Positions 1 through 7,493 of a DNA stretch of 64,000 nucleotides are shown in pieces; within the stretch, counting starts at the first letter, position 1, and each line of letters begins with the position of its first letter. The notes beneath the pieces were generated by a model. It saw only the letters and a list, made by a program, of their open reading frames with translations, was not told the origin of the DNA and made no database searches. The translations under genes were made by a program, and so were the position numbers. The DNA lies in the NCBI GenBank assembly GCA_017436705.1, contig JAFSCP010000018.1:1-64000 (forward strand). Reading direction: 5' to 3'. The DNA is from Bacillota bacterium (GTDB lineage Bacteria; Bacillota; Clostridia; Peptostreptococcales; Anaerovoracaceae).

Positions 1-197
1 CCCAGGCTCTCAGGCTCTCCCATTTCAGTCAGCACCTCGCGGGCAGCTCTTTCCTCGTCCATGCCGCAGTCCATGAGAAACTCCAGCTTGTCTTCCATGT
101 GTTCCTCATACTCCAGGCGGATGTCCTTGTGATCAAAGCGGAACTTCACCTGCGAAAGCATGGCATCTATGTAGTTGTCCCATGATTCAAATCTCAT
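1..197 (-). CDS. Permease-prefix/DUF1700-like protein, N-terminal part (runs off window)
   Basis: The first 65 codons can be read from an ATG at 197; the gene continues past the left edge. The visible protein (MRFESWDNYIDAMLSQ...) is mostly acidic helix and closely resembles the N-terminus of the 1195-2007 gene in this window. Both share the pattern W-x-x-Y-I-x-x-M-L-S-x-V-K-F-R-F, then EYEEHMED, then a D-(S/C)-GMDEE-A-x-EVL-x-MG segment. This is the small cytoplasmic helical domain that in Firmicutes often precedes a membrane part (DUF1700 or permease prefix domain; family name from memory). It lies 18 bp downstream of the PadR gene, so it is probably co-transcribed. Its function and C-terminal part are unknown. 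Confidence 0.75.
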   Translation of the reverse strand, partial: MRFESWDNYIDAMLSQVKFRFDHKDIRLEYEEHMEDKLEFLMDCGMDEERAAREVLTEMGEPESL

Positions 198-215
198 GGC
201 GCACCTCCCTGAACC

Positions 216-560
216 CTAAGCGAAACTGTAACCGCTGGCTCCCAGCACTTTGTTGACAGAAAGTGAAAACTCTCTCCACTGTTTCTGTTCTTCAGCAAGC
301 TGGCGCTCCCCCGCTGCGGTGATTGAATAGTATTTGCGGACTTTGCCGTTGTCGCCCTCTTTGCGGTAGCTCTTTACGTAGCCGTTGGCCTCCATTTTGT
401 GGAGAACCGGATATAATGAACCCTCCTGAAATTTAAAAGTATCGTCGCTGCGCTCAGCCAGCTCGCGGATAATCTGGTATCCGTAGCAGTCCCCTTCACT
501 GAGCAAAGAAAGCAGCATGAGCACTGTGGCCCCACCTAAAAGATTTTTGTCAAATTGCAT
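216..560 (-). CDS. PadR family transcriptional regulator
   Basis: This 114-residue protein has the winged-helix layout of PadR repressors. It opens with an N-terminal helix (LLGGATVLMLLSLLSEG) and then YGYQIIRELAERS. The wing follows, with EGSLYPVLHKMEANGYVKS and a basic KVRKYYSITAAGERQL strand-turn. The length fits the short subfamily-1 PadR proteins that control neighbouring membrane-protein genes. A ribosome site AGGAGGT precedes the ATG, and the gap to the upstream gene is only 11 bp. It therefore sits inside a four-gene minus-strand operon and probably autoregulates it, likely through the inverted repeat at 2035-2079. The inducer is not evident. Confidence 0.93.
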   Translation of the reverse strand: MQFDKNLLGGATVLMLLSLLSEGDCYGYQIIRELAERSDDTFKFQEGSLYPVLHKMEANGYVKSYRKEGDNGKVRKYYSITAAGERQLAEEQKQWREFSLSVNKVLGASGYSFA

Positions 561-571
561 GATGTACCTCC

Positions 572-1198
572 TTATAAGATTGAAATATTTCCTCTTTGAT
601 TTTCCTCATATTGATAACTCCAGAGCTGGTTACCTTTTCCGTCAAAAGCCATTATCATCTGCAGATCGGGTCCGTTCCAGAGATTTGTGCCTCCTGCTGA
701 TGTAAGCTCATCGTAGAAATCTGCGTAAAAATACCCATTTTCATCTACATCAGCCGTACCTGATATTACAAAAGGACCTTCCTCGTTCTTTTCCCATCTT
801 CCCGGATAATATCTTATAGAAAATTTAAAGTGAACCTGCTCTGCCTCCTGATTCTTTACTTTGCCGAAAAGCAGATGTGAATCAGTCGAGTATTTTGCTT
901 CATAATCATCTTCCGGTGTGACAATGTCATGCATTCCGCTGACTTCCCACAGACCAGCTTTCTTCTCCATCACGAATGCGTAGTCCGGCTCACCAATGCA
1001 GTCCACAATACAAAAAGTATCTCCGCTCTGGCTCTCATACTCCAGCAAAGTTTCCTTTGCAGGTACTGCATGATAACCCCTCAAGTAAGCATCAACCAGC
1101 GCGTCTTTGCTGAAACACTTCGGCGTTGTCTGATACCACAAAAGCAGTGCCGCAGCGGTTACAAGCAGATAAACTATTGTCTTTTTTACTCTGTTCAT
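572..1198 (-). CDS. Membrane-anchored extracytoplasmic protein of unknown function
   Basis: The protein has 208 residues. The N-terminus MNRVKK is followed by one hydrophobic segment (about residues 9-22, IVYLLVTAAALLLW) and then a soluble domain that should face outside. The soluble part is rich in Tyr, Asp and Gly and looks beta-rich; two Cys lie near residues 63 and 67 (FCIVDC). I do not recognise a family. The start overlaps the stop of the upstream gene by 4 bp (ATGA), so the two are translationally coupled. The PadR gene follows 11 bp downstream. It is probably an accessory or sensor protein of the same regulated envelope module. Confidence 0.8.
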   Translation of the reverse strand: MNRVKKTIVYLLVTAAALLLWYQTTPKCFSKDALVDAYLRGYHAVPAKETLLEYESQSGDTFCIVDCIGEPDYAFVMEKKAGLWEVSGMHDIVTPEDDYEAKYSTDSHLLFGKVKNQEAEQVHFKFSIRYYPGRWEKNEEGPFVISGTADVDENGYFYADFYDELTSAGGTNLWNGPDLQMIMAFDGKGNQLWSYQYEENQRGNISIL

Positions 1199-2007
1199 TG
1201 CACCGTCACCTCCTCATTACGCAGGTCGCTGACCGGAGTTACCGGAATTTCCAGATAAAACTGTCTTCCATTCTTATTGTAGTCGATGATGATAGTATTG
1301 GAATCGACAGGAAACCTTAATATGTCCGTTGTAATGAATCCATATGCTGTACTTCCATGTCCTACTCCGCTGCGGAAAATGCGGTATTTATATGAGTATG
1401 AATTGATATTTTCCCCGAAAGAAACACCATTTTCATCAGTTACCGACTGTTCCCAGAAGCTGCCTCCGGTTATAGGTGTTTTGCTGAAAATGTGCGGAAT
1501 TGCTATATAATTGATGTTCACACACTGAAAGTCCGGATTTACTGTTGACTGGAACCTGACAACATTGTCGAAATACAGCGTCATTTCGTCAACAGTAACG
1601 AACTGGTTAATTTCATATTCTGCCATGATGTGTCTTCCGTCGTAAATTCTTTCGTACTGTCCGATTTTTTTAACAGCCTCATATGTACCATATCCGCGGC
1701 TGCCTATTACAATCACCAACACCACTATCATCAATGCTCTTGCAATCCGCCACACCCAGCCGATTACCGGATGGTGGGCCATGTTAAGGCCTTCCCCGTT
1801 GGCATCAGCATCGCCCATCTGCTCCAGAACTTCGTAGCGGGCCTGCTCCTCGTCCATGCCGCTGTCTATGAGCATCTCGTAAAGGTCCTCCATGTGTTCC
1901 TCGTACTCTTCACGGATTCCCGCCCGGTCGAAGCGGAACTTCACATGACTGAGCATTTGCTCTATATATGTTTCCCATTCAGGAAAATCTTTCTGATCCA
2001 CAGACAC
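1195..2007 (-). CDS. DUF1700/permease-prefix-like protein with one transmembrane segment
   Basis: The protein has 270 residues. Residues 1-80 form an acidic helical cytoplasmic domain (WETYIEQMLSHVKFRF, EYEEHMEDLYEML, GMDEEQARYEVLEQMG). A transmembrane helix follows at about 85-107 (VWRIARALMIVVLVIVIGSR), and then a mainly beta extracytoplasmic domain of about 160 residues. The N-terminal domain is paralogous to the partial gene at 1-197. It is the first gene of the PadR operon: a perfect-consensus promoter lies 55 bp upstream, overlapped by an inverted repeat. Proteins with this prefix usually accompany PadR in Firmicutes and are linked to envelope stress or permease control; that link is family knowledge, not shown here. 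Confidence 0.82.
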   Translation of the reverse strand: MSVDQKDFPEWETYIEQMLSHVKFRFDRAGIREEYEEHMEDLYEMLIDSGMDEEQARYEVLEQMGDADANGEGLNMAHHPVIGWVWRIARALMIVVLVIVIGSRGYGTYEAVKKIGQYERIYDGRHIMAEYEINQFVTVDEMTLYFDNVVRFQSTVNPDFQCVNINYIAIPHIFSKTPITGGSFWEQSVTDENGVSFGENINSYSYKYRIFRSGVGHGSTAYGFITTDILRFPVDSNTIIIDYNKNGRQFYLEIPVTPVSDLRNEEVTVQ

Positions 2008-2034
2008 CCCCCTTTCCTTCGGTATACATTACCA

Positions 2035-2079
2035 AGAACTTCTAAGTATCTTCTTGCCTTGATTATACTTGGAAGTTCT
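2035..2079. promoter_or_regulatory. Inverted-repeat operator overlapping the PadR operon promoter
   Basis: AGAACTTCTAAGTAT (2035-2049) and ATACTTGGAAGTTCT (2065-2079) are inverted repeats matching at 14 of 15 positions. The match extends to 17 of 19 when the flanking ACC/GGT are added. One arm fills the -35/-10 spacer and touches the -10 box; the other covers the start of the transcript. This is the expected geometry of a repressor operator. PadR (216-560) is the obvious candidate because it lies in the same operon. Confidence 0.7.
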
Positions 2080-2090
2080 AGGTATGTCAA
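2062..2090 (-). promoter_or_regulatory. Sigma-A promoter of the PadR operon
   Basis: On the minus strand TTGACA (2090-2085) and TATAAT (2067-2062) are separated by exactly 17 bp. Both boxes are perfect consensus. The promoter points to the 1195-2007 gene, and the spacer contains one arm of the operator. Confidence 0.85.
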
Positions 2091-2107
2091 TATTAATATT
2101 TTGTGAT

Positions 2108-2311
2108 GCGGACAAATTCAACTTTTAAAATTAATTTTGTCCGCGAAAATCCTTGTTTCTAAGATTTTGACCGGTTAAAATCAGGAAAATCACCAAAATC
2201 AGGCGCAAAAACTCAAAATGCGGACACGCCCCCTTCGAAAAGAAGTGATTTGTCCGCATTTTCATAAATAAAGCGGACAAACTTGCTGCTCAAAGCAAGC
2301 TGTGTCCGCTT
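2108..2311. repeat. Three hairpins sharing a GCGGACA / TGTCCGC arm
   Basis: This intergenic stretch of about 346 bp holds no convincing gene. Hairpin 1 has GCGGACAAA (2108-2116) against TTTGTCCGC (2136-2144). Hairpin 2 has a perfect 12-bp stem, AAAATGCGGACA (2215-2226) against TGTCCGCATTTT (2251-2262), with a nested CTTC/GAAG stem inside (2233-2245). Hairpin 3 has AAGCGGACA (2271-2279) against TGTCCGCTT (2303-2311), with a nested CTTGCT/AGCAAG stem. The recurring arm GCGGACA with different loops suggests a short palindromic repeat family or repeated protein-binding sites. One of them could also act as terminator of the lipoprotein or bla-like operon. A further single TGTCCGC occurs at 5361-5367. 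Confidence 0.75.
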
Positions 2312-2353
2312 GTAAATATTTACCTTATTTCCGAGTCAGATTTATCATAGAAA

Positions 2354-2800
2354 TCATCCATATCCCCATGTCACCAGGCGCCATTTTTCCCCTTTGTCGC
2401 GTACCAGAACCCACTGCCATCTGGTGTAGGTCTGACCAGGGTTCAGGCTCGGGTTTCGGCCGCTTTCGTCCACATCAAAATCGCTGTAAAGCACGATTCC
2501 TTCATCCGCATCGTTGTCTGCCGCCCATTCCTCTGCCGCCTTTCTGGTCTTTTCTTCATCGTACCAGATGCGGGTCATAGTGCAGGCTTCGAATCCTTTG
2601 CGGAACTGCCTGATTGCGGCGTTCATTGCATCGTTAACATCTTCTTCACTGTAAAGCTGGGATGTGCCCACATCTATCGACACATTGCTCACATCACCGC
2701 CCCGTGAGCAGCCGCCCAGCATCCCTGCCGTCAGGATTGCAATCATAAACACTGCGACAAATTTCGACAACCTAGCCCCACTCATAAATGTTCTCTTCAT
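2354..2800 (-). CDS. Putative lipoprotein downstream of BlaR1-like gene
   Basis: The protein has 148 residues. A lipoprotein signal peptide occupies residues 1-30, with a hydrophobic core (FVAVFMIAILTAGML) and lipobox LGGC, so the mature chain starts at a lipidated Cys. The mature part is a small alpha/beta domain with FRKGFEACTMTRIWYDEE in its middle and a C-terminal WQWVLVRDKGEKWRLVTWG beta pair. I do not recognise the family. It lies 37 bp after the BlaR1-like gene in the same direction and is probably the third gene of that operon, perhaps an envelope component controlled by the sensor. Confidence 0.8.
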   Translation of the reverse strand: MKRTFMSGARLSKFVAVFMIAILTAGMLGGCSRGGDVSNVSIDVGTSQLYSEEDVNDAMNAAIRQFRKGFEACTMTRIWYDEEKTRKAAEEWAADNDADEGIVLYSDFDVDESGRNPSLNPGQTYTRWQWVLVRDKGEKWRLVTWGYG

Positions 2801-2837
2801 CCTTAATTTCCCCTTTCAAACAAAGTTTCATCATCTC

Positions 2838-4892
2838 TTACTGTACCGTTGCATGAGCCGGCACGTACTCATAAAGTTCCTTCGCCATCTGGATTATGCG
2901 CTCGTCCGGAATGACATAGTACCCGTCCTCATATTGTGTAAGCTGCACAGGACCGTATGCCACATAATCATCAAGTGCTTTTATCCCTACATCTGCTTGT
3001 CCGTTTTCATACAAATTAACCGCAAATCTGATAACCGGGCCTTCTGCCCCTCCATCATCAAGATGCTGAAGATTGGATATATTTGCATAAACTGTTTTTC
3101 CCTTTTCAAATTCAATATCATTGATATTAATCGTTCCCTGACAATTTCTGCCGAATTCCGGAAAAAGGTCAAAATGATTCACAAAATATGATGTGCTTTC
3201 CACGCTACCTTCTATTCTTTCGTGTGCAGCCTTTTGTCGTGTTTCAAAGCCCTCGAATGTTTTCAACTCATCGATGTCCCATTTGCCGCCTGACTGACTG
3301 ATGTGCGCTTCGCCTTCATAAGCCTGACCGCCATAAAAAGTCCTTCCGTAGACGATTGCACTGCGCCCGTAATCGTATCTGTACCAGCTATAAATTTCAG
3401 TACCAGTCGTGCCGCAACGCACCTCAAATTCAGGTATCAGAGCATCAATAAAACTCCTGTCCATATCATATATGCAAGGATATTTTTCAGCCATAAGTGT
3501 CATGAAAGCAGGGTCGAGGATTTCAGCTTCGATGTCTGCAGTGTACATAAGACTTTCATCAATTTGTCTGTACAAACCAGAGTTGATAAGATACTGGCGA
3601 TAAATTACTGATGATGCTTCATATTCAGCTAAAAATTCCTGTTTACCACCCATCCTTTGCGCTTTCTGCACATATTCATCAATCAGCCCCTGGAAATATT
3701 CTTCATCGTAGCTCTCACTCAGTTCAAGAGCCGCCTGTCTGTTCCTTATATCCGCTTTGATTGATTCTAGAGCATCTCCAACCGGGTTTTCACTTCCTTC
3801 ATGCTGGTGAGCTTTCACCACATATTCCATCCACTCTGCACTCACATCTTCGCCCAGAACCCTTGCAACTGTGCGCTTTCCGGACATAGGATTGGCAAGG
3901 CAGACCGCCCCTGCTGCAATACACACTATCAGCGCAATGGCCGTTACCCAGATGCGCGGACGCTTCCAGTCAAGAATATTTTTTATGCGCGTTCTGACGC
4001 TTGTCTCGCCAAAAGCCAGAGGTCCTGTCAGCGAAAATCTGCGGCCGACCGCAAAGTTCAGAATGGACATGCTGTAGCCTCTGATATCTTCGTCTGAGCC
4101 CGTTTCTCCTGTTAACTGAAGCAGCACCTTTTCATCACAGCTCATTTCCATGTCCTTGCACATGAGGCCGAAAGCCAGCCAGCAAAGCGGATTGAACCAA
4201 TGTAACGCCAGAATCAGGAATGCCAGCGGTTTCACCAGATGGTCACCACGTTTCAGATGGCAGTTTTCGTGAATAAGCACATATTCCAGTGTCTGCGTAT
4301 CAAGGCCGTAAGGTATGTAAATCCGCGGTTTTATAAAACCCATTATAAAAGGTGATTCGACGAATTCCGACAACCACACATTATTTTCGTGTAAAACTGC
4401 GTGCGACAGTCTGTGGCGCAGACGCACATAACTGACCACACTGTAAACTAGCAGTGCTGCAATTCCAATCACCCAAACTGCTGTGCCCACAGCCAGCCAG
4501 ATCTGCATCGGATTGATACTGGACTCAGACACCGCCGCAGGCAGTGATCCATTTATTGCTTCATTAAGTACCGGCACTCCGGTCTCCACAGCCGGCTGAC
4601 CCATCATGCCGATGTCCTCCGGCACGAAATCCAGTACGGTACGCGGAGGCTCTTCACCTAAACTGCCGGTCACGGTCACCGGTGCTTTCAACGGTCCTGC
4701 ACTGAACAGGCTCCATGCAGCCTCAAAGGACACCGGACAGCAAAGCCGAAATCCTGCAGCCGCCCACAGCATGTACGCAAATTTTTTCTGCGCACCGCAG
4801 CAGGCCAGCAGCCAGCGCACTGCCAGCACTACGGCAATCACATAGGAAGCCGTAATGCTCATGTTTATCACTCTCAGAAAAACCCCTTCCAT
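2838..4892 (-). CDS. BlaR1/MecR1-like M56 family metallopeptidase sensor
   Basis: The protein has 684 residues. The N-terminal part carries several membrane segments (about 12-32, 38-52, 131-155 and 222-245). Between them is the M56 zinc site HENCH (208-212), with a downstream glutamate in MSCDEKVL (250-257). A last membrane helix at about 318-338 (VTAIALIVCIAAGAVCLA) leads to an outside domain of about 340 residues. That domain lacks the SxxK, SxN and KTG motifs of a penicillin-binding sensor, so beta-lactam sensing is not supported. By family analogy the protease inactivates the BlaI-like repressor encoded 1 bp upstream. The ligand is unknown. Confidence 0.9.
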   Translation of the reverse strand: MEGVFLRVINMSITASYVIAVVLAVRWLLACCGAQKKFAYMLWAAAGFRLCCPVSFEAAWSLFSAGPLKAPVTVTGSLGEEPPRTVLDFVPEDIGMMGQPAVETGVPVLNEAINGSLPAAVSESSINPMQIWLAVGTAVWVIGIAALLVYSVVSYVRLRHRLSHAVLHENNVWLSEFVESPFIMGFIKPRIYIPYGLDTQTLEYVLIHENCHLKRGDHLVKPLAFLILALHWFNPLCWLAFGLMCKDMEMSCDEKVLLQLTGETGSDEDIRGYSMSILNFAVGRRFSLTGPLAFGETSVRTRIKNILDWKRPRIWVTAIALIVCIAAGAVCLANPMSGKRTVARVLGEDVSAEWMEYVVKAHQHEGSENPVGDALESIKADIRNRQAALELSESYDEEYFQGLIDEYVQKAQRMGGKQEFLAEYEASSVIYRQYLINSGLYRQIDESLMYTADIEAEILDPAFMTLMAEKYPCIYDMDRSFIDALIPEFEVRCGTTGTEIYSWYRYDYGRSAIVYGRTFYGGQAYEGEAHISQSGGKWDIDELKTFEGFETRQKAAHERIEGSVESTSYFVNHFDLFPEFGRNCQGTININDIEFEKGKTVYANISNLQHLDDGGAEGPVIRFAVNLYENGQADVGIKALDDYVAYGPVQLTQYEDGYYVIPDERIIQMAKELYEYVPAHATVQ

Positions 4893-4893
4893 T

Positions 4894-5256
4894 TTACCCC
4901 TCCTTGTACTGATCTATGAGCCGTTTCAGTTCATCTGCCTCCTCTTCCGAAATTTTTTTATCTCCAAGAAAAGACACCAGAAACTTAGGCAGTGACCCTT
5001 CAAATGTGTGCTCCACGAAATGTTCACTGGCATACGCCTGAACATCTTCCTGCGGCACAAGTGATGTCACAATGGTATCTACATTCTGCGCAAAACCTTT
5101 TTCGCTGAGCTTTTTCAGCGTTGTGTATGTTGTTGCCTTCTTCCAGCCAAGTTTTTCATTGCAAAGTTCTACCAGCTTACCTGACGGCAGCGGTTCATTT
5201 TCCCAGATTACTGTCATGAAGCGGTAATCGCTTTCACATAACTTCAAATTGTCCAT
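4894..5256 (-). CDS. BlaI/MecI/CopY family transcriptional repressor
   Basis: The protein has 120 residues. The N-terminus LCESDYRFMTVIWENEP and the recognition region GWKKATTYTTLKKLSEKGF are the typical winged helix of BlaI/MecI repressors. The C-terminal half (VEHTFEGSLPKFLVSFLGDK ... LKRLIDQYKEG) is the dimerisation region. Its stop is 1 bp from the start of the M56 sensor gene. Both are expressed from a promoter at 5320-5348 containing GGTTGGT/ACCAACC motifs, probably its own operators. No beta-lactamase gene follows, so the regulon target is the lipoprotein or genes elsewhere. Confidence 0.93.
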   Translation of the reverse strand: MDNLKLCESDYRFMTVIWENEPLPSGKLVELCNEKLGWKKATTYTTLKKLSEKGFAQNVDTIVTSLVPQEDVQAYASEHFVEHTFEGSLPKFLVSFLGDKKISEEEADELKRLIDQYKEG

Positions 5257-5286
5257 AGGATTCCTCCCGTTCCTGTTTTACGCATC

Positions 5287-5337
5287 GGTTGGTAAGTGCC
5301 AACCTCCCTCTTTAAGGTCAGTCTATAACAACCAACC
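5287..5337. promoter_or_regulatory. Candidate BlaI-type operator sites
   Basis: GGTTGG (5287-5292) and CCAACC (5299-5304) form a compact dyad in the leader. ACCAACC (5331-5337), inside the -35/-10 spacer, is an inverted copy of GGTTGGT (5287-5293). Repeated half-sites over the promoter and leader are what an autoregulating BlaI-like dimer would need. Assignment to this repressor is inference. Confidence 0.6.
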
Positions 5338-5348
5338 AGATTTGTCAA
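5320..5348 (-). promoter_or_regulatory. Promoter of the blaI-blaR-like operon
   Basis: On the minus strand a perfect -35 TTGACA (5348-5343) is followed after 17 bp by -10 TAGACT (5325-5320). The likely start of transcription is about 55 bp before the repressor ATG. Confidence 0.75.
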
Positions 5349-5367
5349 TAACTATATTTTTGTCCGC

Positions 5368-5403
5368 AATAAAAAACTGCACATCGTCAAAAATGTGCAG
5401 TTT
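5368..5403 (-). terminator. Rho-independent terminator after the coiled-coil gene
   Basis: The minus strand reads AAACTGCACAT, an 8-base loop, ATGTGCAGTTT and then a T-rich tail (5374-5384 pairs with 5393-5403). It lies 28 bp downstream of the 5431-6369 stop. Confidence 0.85.
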
Positions 5404-5430
5404 GCAATTATTTTGTATGTGAATGAATCC

Positions 5431-6369
5431 CTATCCTGCCACAATCTGCTCAAGCGCGGCTTTCAGGCGGGACTTTTCGGCTTCTGCCTGGCGGAGTGCA
5501 GCTTCCATATGGTCAATCAGGTTGTAAATCTGATGCTGAAGATCATAAACCTGCGTCTGGATTTTCTGAATCTTATCCAGGAAAAAACTGTCCACAAAGA
5601 AACCATCAAAAAACCAATCCGCAAACCGTGAAAACTCGTCCATGCTTATCTGGATATCTGCGTTTATGTTCACATCTGCAAGTTCTGTTCTGAAAGTGTT
5701 CAGGTGTTTCTGCAGATTTTCCATTTCATACTGAGCCTGGTCAAGTTTTTCGTGCTTGGCGATACTTGCCAGCAGGCCTCCTCCGAAAATGTCGAAGGCG
5801 CCCCAGTTTTCAGCGCTGTCAAGGTTCTTCATTACAGGGTCTATGTACTCTGATGCAGTTTTCCCCGCAATAATCGCCTCGTTAAGTTCACGGATTTTAT
5901 TATCCTGTTCCAGCATTTTCTGTTCTAGTCCTATAATTCTTTCAGCAGCTTCATCATTCTGTCCGGAAGTTTTTACTGCCTCCACAGCATCTGCAACGGC
6001 CTCTTCAAGTTCCTTTTCGCAGTCGCCGTAATCATCATATTCTTTCCGCTTGGCCGCCACTGTTTTTTCAATATTTTCAAGTTCTGCAGCCGCCGCATGG
6101 TATCTGGTTGCTGCGGCATAAGCCTCGCGGCGCTCCTGGTTCATTTTTTCGCCCATCCTGCCGGAAAGCTCGATAAAGAAATTTGAAATGCTTGCCTTTT
6201 CCAGCCGTTTCACATCTTCCTCTTCAAGCTCCATCGCATTACGGAGAGTCTCTGCGTTATTCGCCAGTTCCTGACGCTGTTCTTCTAGGTCGGCAAGCTC
6301 CGCTGCAAGTTTACGCCTGCGGGCAGCTTTTTCATATAGTTCTCTGATTCTTGCTTTTCTTTCGTCCAT
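5431..6369 (-). CDS. Coiled-coil protein of unknown function
   Basis: The protein has 312 residues and no signal peptide or membrane helix. Long heptad-rich helices run over about residues 1-60, 80-175 and 215-310, rich in Glu, Lys, Ala and Leu. In the middle is a glycine-bearing segment (WGAFDIFGGGLLASIAKHEK, about 190-209). A C-terminal region with WFFDGFFVDSFFLDKIQ precedes a final coiled coil. I do not recognise a named family. It follows 12 bp after the membrane-anchored gene at 6382-7359, so the two probably form an operon and may work together at the membrane. Confidence 0.8.
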   Translation of the reverse strand: MDERKARIRELYEKAARRRKLAAELADLEEQRQELANNAETLRNAMELEEEDVKRLEKASISNFFIELSGRMGEKMNQERREAYAAATRYHAAAAELENIEKTVAAKRKEYDDYGDCEKELEEAVADAVEAVKTSGQNDEAAERIIGLEQKMLEQDNKIRELNEAIIAGKTASEYIDPVMKNLDSAENWGAFDIFGGGLLASIAKHEKLDQAQYEMENLQKHLNTFRTELADVNINADIQISMDEFSRFADWFFDGFFVDSFFLDKIQKIQTQVYDLQHQIYNLIDHMEAALRQAEAEKSRLKAALEQIVAG

Positions 6370-6381
6370 GTTTGTCCCCCC

Positions 6382-7359
6382 TTAAATACTGTCAAAATAC
6401 TCCTCGTCATGTATTACAAGCTCTGCATCCAGTTCTTCAATCATCTCATCAATTGACGGAAGATTGTTGTCCGCTATATATTTCTCAAGATTGCTGATGC
6501 GCCATGCTGTACGCTGACCTTCCCTCTGGTAAACATTCCAGAAATCATCAGCGCTTATTCCAAGTTCCCTTATCAGTGTTTCCAATCCCAGTGATGCTTC
6601 AATATCAGACTCTGCAGTCTCCCACACCACTTTCAGCTGTTCATCTATCAAAGCATTTTCAGGTTCCAGGTCATATTTCTGCGCCAAATACTTTATAGCC
6701 TGCGCACGCTTTATTCTTTCAATAACATCTTCCTTGCTCAGCTGCTCATTGCTCATCTGGCTGCTTACCAGCATATGGTCAACATACTCCTTATATATCG
6801 GTTCCAGATACTCACCTACGAGTGTTCCTACCTTTCCTTTGAGTATTTCCAGATAATCTGCCACGCTTTCTGCAAGCTGACGTCCCATAGCCTGGAACCT
6901 GCGTATTGCAGTGTCCGCAGTCTGCGGGAGATTAGTGTGGAAAGCAACCATATCAGCAGCATCATTTACAGAATATTCATTACCGTAATAGTAAATATGC
7001 CCGCCTTCAGCATCCATATCGAAAGAGACTTTTTCATCACCAACAACCAGAATCACTCTGTATGTATTAGCTCCCTCAAACTCCTGCACGTCGCCGGCTC
7101 TTCCTGTATAACTGATTTCAGTTTCTTTAAAAAAAGTTTTAATGCCAATGATATTTTTTGTATCCGTTATTTCATAGTTATTGATATCCTCTGTTCCCAG
7201 AACTTCAGTCACGAAACACCTTTCAAACTCCGAAAAGGACCCGGTCATCTCAGCCAGTGTGCCCACCCTGCGGGCAGCCGGATTCCATACATAAATACCT
7301 GCCATGGACAGAACTGCAGCCAGAACTACCGTTATTATAAATCTTGTTACTTTAGACAT
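6382..7359 (-). CDS. Membrane-anchored protein with SurA_N-like helical C-terminus
   Basis: The protein has 325 residues. A single N-terminal membrane segment (about 6-26, FIITVVLAAVLSMAGIYVW) anchors it outside the cell. Residues 35-150 look like a beta-rich domain. The C-terminal half (about 205-310) is helical and contains AIKYLAQKYDLEPENALID and LGISADDFWNVYQREGQR, which resemble the SurA-N/trigger-factor-like chaperone helices of secreted foldases. No PpiC rotamase domain is visible, so an enzymatic role is not claimed. It is followed 12 bp later by the coiled-coil gene. The family assignment is tentative. Confidence 0.75.
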   Translation of the reverse strand: MSKVTRFIITVVLAAVLSMAGIYVWNPAARRVGTLAEMTGSFSEFERCFVTEVLGTEDINNYEITDTKNIIGIKTFFKETEISYTGRAGDVQEFEGANTYRVILVVGDEKVSFDMDAEGGHIYYYGNEYSVNDAADMVAFHTNLPQTADTAIRRFQAMGRQLAESVADYLEILKGKVGTLVGEYLEPIYKEYVDHMLVSSQMSNEQLSKEDVIERIKRAQAIKYLAQKYDLEPENALIDEQLKVVWETAESDIEASLGLETLIRELGISADDFWNVYQREGQRTAWRISNLEKYIADNNLPSIDEMIEELDAELVIHDEEYFDSI

Positions 7360-7393
7360 TTTCCCCTCCCTGTATCACGCTTTTCTGAATAAT

Positions 7394-7437
7394 CAAAAAA
7401 ACGCAGAAAACAAGCCTTGCCGGCCCAGTTCTCTGCG
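7394..7437 (-). terminator. Terminator after the HAD hydrolase gene
   Basis: On the minus strand CGCAGA (7437-7432) pairs with TCTGCG (7407-7402), with an extended imperfect stem inside, followed by seven T residues. It separates the HAD/MBL operon from the 6382-7359 gene. Confidence 0.75.
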
Positions 7438-7493
7438 GGTCTGTTCCCAAAAAATAATCTCCTTTTACCTGCACCCGCAGATAATATCCAAAA

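Noticed and set aside
2108-2311. CRISPR array
   Set aside because: The repeats are only 7-12 bp, alternate in orientation as hairpin arms and are irregularly spaced; no cas genes are nearby.
2838-4892. True beta-lactam sensor BlaR1/MecR1
   Set aside because: The extracytoplasmic domain lacks SxxK, SxN and KTG motifs, and no beta-lactamase or PBP gene follows.
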